DNA of 64,000 bases, taken from NCBI GenBank assembly GCA_900319905.1, contig ONQB01000011.1:62889-126888 (forward strand). The letters run 5' to 3'. This document shows positions 61,920 to 64,000 of this stretch, piece by piece. Source of the stretch: an uncultured Prevotella sp. Lineage in GTDB: Bacteria > Bacteroidota > Bacteroidia > Bacteroidales > Bacteroidaceae. Numbering within the stretch: position 1 is the first letter of the stretch; the number at the start of each line of letters is the position of its first letter. The position numbers and the translations under genes are program-made. The notes under the pieces are model-generated. The model did no database searches, was not told the DNA's origin, and worked only from the letters and a program-made list of their open reading frames with translations.

Positions 61920-62495
61920 ATGATTTTTCTCCAACTCTTCTGGACCTTCTTCAAGATAGGTCTCTTCGGCTTCGGTGGCGGCTATGGCATGCTGTCGCTC
62001 ATACAGATGGAGACCGTGCGCCATCATCACTGGCTCTCCTCGGCCGACTTCACCAACATCGTTGCCATCAGTCAGATGACGCCAGGGCCGGTGGGCATCA
62101 ACTCAGCCACCTATTGCGGCTACACCGCCGTCCACAATGCCGGCATGGGCAGCACGCTGGCCGTGCTGGGCTCGTTCTGTTCCACGTTTGCACTCGTCCT
62201 GCCGTCCTTCGTGTTGATGATCGTCATCAGCAAGATGTTTATGAAATACATGAAGACAAAAGCTGTGCAACACGTCTTCTTGGGCCTGCGCCCCACCGTC
62301 GTCGGACTGCTGGCCGCAGCCACCATCCTTTTGCTCAACAAGGAGAACTTCGGTGATCCGTCGGTCAACCCATGGCAGTTCATCGTCAGCCTCTTCCTCT
62401 TCATCGCCACCTTCGTGGGCACCATGTGGATGAAAATCAACCCCATCCGCATGATCTGCTATGCCGCTGTGGCCGGCATTTTGCTGTTCTACTAA
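61920..62495 (+). CDS. Chromate transporter, second half-size subunit
   Basis: This 191-residue CHR family membrane protein is homologous to the preceding one: FWTFFKIGLFGFGGGYGMLSLIQ and ISQMTPGPVGINSATYCGY are the signature segments. Pairs of half-size CHR proteins in tandem usually have opposite topology and act as a heterodimer. Chromate export is proved for some members only, so the natural substrate may be another anion. It follows the first half by 10 bp. Confidence 0.9.
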   Translation: MIFLQLFWTFFKIGLFGFGGGYGMLSLIQMETVRHHHWLSSADFTNIVAISQMTPGPVGINSATYCGYTAVHNAGMGSTLAVLGSFCSTFALVLPSFVLMIVISKMFMKYMKTKAVQHVFLGLRPTVVGLLAAATILLLNKENFGDPSVNPWQFIVSLFLFIATFVGTMWMKINPIRMICYAAVAGILLFY

Positions 62496-62592
62496 CCTTC
62501 TTCCCTTTGCCCTGTCCCGTCGTCGTGTCGCTGGTGTGACGCCGCCGACCGATGGTCGTGACGGTATGACTTTGATAGCCTTGTGGTGTGAT

Positions 62593-62604
62593 GCAATCGT
62601 TTGC
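62593..62604. promoter_or_regulatory. LacI-type operator of malQ
   Basis: GCAATCGTTTGC differs at one position from the perfect palindrome GCAAACGTTTGC. Its centre is 62.5 bp upstream of the malQ -7 box. Confidence 0.7.
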
Positions 62605-62628
62605 GCTTTTCTTTGTGCAACAAGCGTA

Positions 62629-62642
62629 ATGATATAAATCAA
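62629..62642. promoter_or_regulatory. CRP/FNR-like site of malQ
   Basis: ATGATATAAATCAA (TTGAY-N4-RTCAA with one change) continues as TTTTAT, the same extension as at the lacI site. Confidence 0.5.
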
Positions 62643-62660
62643 TTTTATGGGGTTTTTGAT

Positions 62661-62668
62661 TAACTTCG
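62661..62668 (+). promoter_or_regulatory. -7 box of malQ
   Basis: TAACTTCG (one mismatch to TAnnTTTG, identical to the amylase box) lies 25 nt upstream of the ATG at 62693. Confidence 0.5.
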
Positions 62669-62692
62669 CCATAGAAATTAACACTAAAGGCT

Positions 62693-64000
62693 ATGAACTT
62701 AAAATTCAATGTTGACTACCGTACACAGTTCGGCGAAGAAGTAGTGCTGAACCTTGTCAACGGCAATGCAACAACCAAGTACAGAATGATGACGTCGGAT
62801 GGCGTGAGGTGGTCGTACGACCTTAACATGTCTTCCGCTTTCCCCGATGCGATAAGTTATTATTACGACATCGAGCGCGACGGCAGTTGTGTGCGCCGCG
62901 AATGGACCACGCTGCCCCATCTCTTGGAGCTTAACGACGCCCGCGGCAGCCGTTTCACCATCTATGATCATTGGCACGACATGCCGGAGGACTCCTATCT
63001 CTACAGCTCGGCGTTCACCGACTGCCTCTACGGCTGTAAGTGCCAGAAGCTCGCGCCGACGCCGTTCACCCACACCGTGCGTCTTGTGGTGCGTGCGCCG
63101 CAGCTGCGTGCCCGCCAGCGCCTGATCATCGTCGGTGAGGGGAAGGAACTGGGCGACTGGGATGCCAGCAAGGGCATTGCCATGACCGAGCACAACTACA
63201 ACGAATGGATCGTCAACCTCGACGCCAATATGTTCCCCGACGAGGAGGCTGAGTTTAAGTTCGTTGCCGTCAGCGACGACGACAAGAGCAATGTCATTTG
63301 GGAGTGCGGTAACAACCGTACCATCAAGTTCCCCGCCCTTGAGAGTGGGGAGGTGGTGGTCTACGACCTCGACCAGGCCTTCTTCCCCCTCTACAACACT
63401 CGTGTGGCCGGCACGCTCGTCCCCGTGTTCTCCCTGCGCAGCAAACACTCGTTTGGTGTAGGCGACTTCGGCGACCTCAAGCGCTTCGTCGACTACATCG
63501 CCCTCACCGGTCAGCATGTGCTGCAGGTGTTGCCCGTCAACGACACCACGTCCACCCATACCTGGACCGATTCCTATCCCTATAGCTGCATCAGCATCTT
63601 TGCCCTTCATCCGCAGTATGCCGACCTCGGTGCCCTGCCTGAACTGAAGGATGCAGCCCTGCGCGAGAAGTTTGAGAAGGAGCGCCGTGAGCTCAACGAC
63701 CTGCCGAAGATCGACTACGAGCGCGTTAACAATGCCAAGATAGCCTACCTCAAGGCACTCTATGAGCAGGACGGTGCTAAAGTCCTGGGCAGCCATGCCT
63801 TCCGTGAGTTCTTCAAAGAGACGGAGCGCTGGCTCGTGCCCTACGCACAGTTCTGCACCTTGCGCGACGAGTACGGCACAGCCGACTTCTCACAGTGGCC
63901 CGACCACCGCGTGTGGGATGAGGCCGACCGCAAGGAACTGGCCAACAGCCGGTCGAAGGCCTACAAGCACGTGGCCTTCTGGTATTACGTCCAGTTCATC
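62693..64000 (+). CDS. malQ: 4-alpha-glucanotransferase, DPE2-like (C-terminus beyond window)
   Basis: This amylomaltase transfers maltosyl/glucosyl units between alpha-glucans in the cytoplasm. The visible 436 codons comprise two CBM20-type starch-binding domains (about residues 1-115 and 120-225; RLIIVGEGKELGDWDASKG is the second CBM20 core) and the start of a GH77 domain (AGTLVPVFSLRSKHSFGVGD, then HVLQVLPVNDTT and SYPYSCISIFALHP). This layout is that of plant DPE2 and Bacteroidetes MalQ. The frame is open to the right edge. It shares its operator type with the amylase, susC and lacI promoters. Confidence 0.95.
   Translation, partial: MNLKFNVDYRTQFGEEVVLNLVNGNATTKYRMMTSDGVRWSYDLNMSSAFPDAISYYYDIERDGSCVRREWTTLPHLLELNDARGSRFTIYDHWHDMPEDSYLYSSAFTDCLYGCKCQKLAPTPFTHTVRLVVRAPQLRARQRLIIVGEGKELGDWDASKGIAMTEHNYNEWIVNLDANMFPDEEAEFKFVAVSDDDKSNVIWECGNNRTIKFPALESGEVVVYDLDQAFFPLYNTRVAGTLVPVFSLRSKHSFGVGDFGDLKRFVDYIALTGQHVLQVLPVNDTTSTHTWTDSYPYSCISIFALHPQYADLGALPELKDAALREKFEKERRELNDLPKIDYERVNNAKIAYLKALYEQDGAKVLGSHAFREFFKETERWLVPYAQFCTLRDEYGTADFSQWPDHRVWDEADRKELANSRSKAYKHVAFWYYVQFI

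Noticed and set aside
1-64000. tRNA, rRNA or complete insertion-sequence elements
   Set aside because: I saw no cloverleaf-like sequences, no rRNA segments, and no transposase with terminal inverted repeats other than the RAYT, which has REPs rather than IS ends.

Overview
The window reads as chromosomal DNA of a member of the Bacteroidales, most likely Prevotella or a close relative. This rests on the rplM-rpsI-rpsB-tsf order, a SusC/SusD/SusE/SusF starch-uptake operon, Bacteroidetes-type promoters (-7 box TAnnTTTG) in front of most transcription units, and families common in that group (AAA-ATPase-like/PD-(D/E)XK proteins, split chromate transporters, MacAB-like exporters, DPE2-like amylomaltase). 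Base composition is roughly even, with AT-rich promoters. No rRNA, tRNA, CRISPR array or prophage was seen.

Layout. 1-2.8 kb: ribosomal protein and EF-Ts operon on the minus strand, with a structured leader. 3.4-27.6 kb: a surface-polysaccharide region of several transcription units. It contains glycosyltransferases, a Wzx-like flippase, a hexapeptide acyltransferase, an IspD/TarI-like cytidylyltransferase with an SDR enzyme and a LicD protein, a fucosyltransferase-like enzyme, and a seven-gene minus-strand operon (EptA-like sulfatase-fold transferase, two acyltransferase-3 proteins, UbiA-type prenyltransferase, HAD phosphatase, GtrA, polytopic protein). Two PD-(D/E)XK family genes interrupt it, one broken by a repeat-length change. 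Upstream of the seven-gene operon is a candidate small RNA with its own promoter and terminator. 28-33 kb: M23 peptidase, RecG, IspD and DJ-1/PfpI (all minus). 33-41 kb: NAD kinase, an ABC exporter, a thioredoxin-TonB fusion and a MacB/MacB/MacA-like efflux operon. 41.6-52.6 kb: starch-utilisation locus (secreted alpha-amylase, divergent SusC-D-E-F-like, OmpA-like protein). 52.8-56.6 kb: a RAYT-type transposase with its REP hairpins, then a LacI-family regulator with an MFS sugar transporter. 56.9-64 kb: purL, a four-helix-bundle (S23/IVP) gene set among repeats, a split chromate transporter, and the start of malQ.

How it fits together. The amylase, Sus proteins, MFS transporter and MalQ form a plausible route from extracellular starch to cytoplasmic glucose units. 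Four promoters (amylase, susC, lacI, malQ) each carry a near-palindrome of the form GCAAwCGkTTGC whose centre lies 61.5-62.5 bp upstream of the -7 box. This fixed spacing points to one LacI-family protein, probably the one encoded at 54187-55212, acting at all four, perhaps as an activator. Inverted repeats of CRP/FNR type (TTGAY-N4-RTCAA) lie beside each of these operators and also upstream of the candidate small RNA.

The other striking feature is repeat architecture between operons. Four separate intergenic loci carry tandem repeats with exactly the same 22-nt period but different unit sequences. Other loci carry 8-nt, 9-nt and 21-nt iterations, some arranged as inverted arms.
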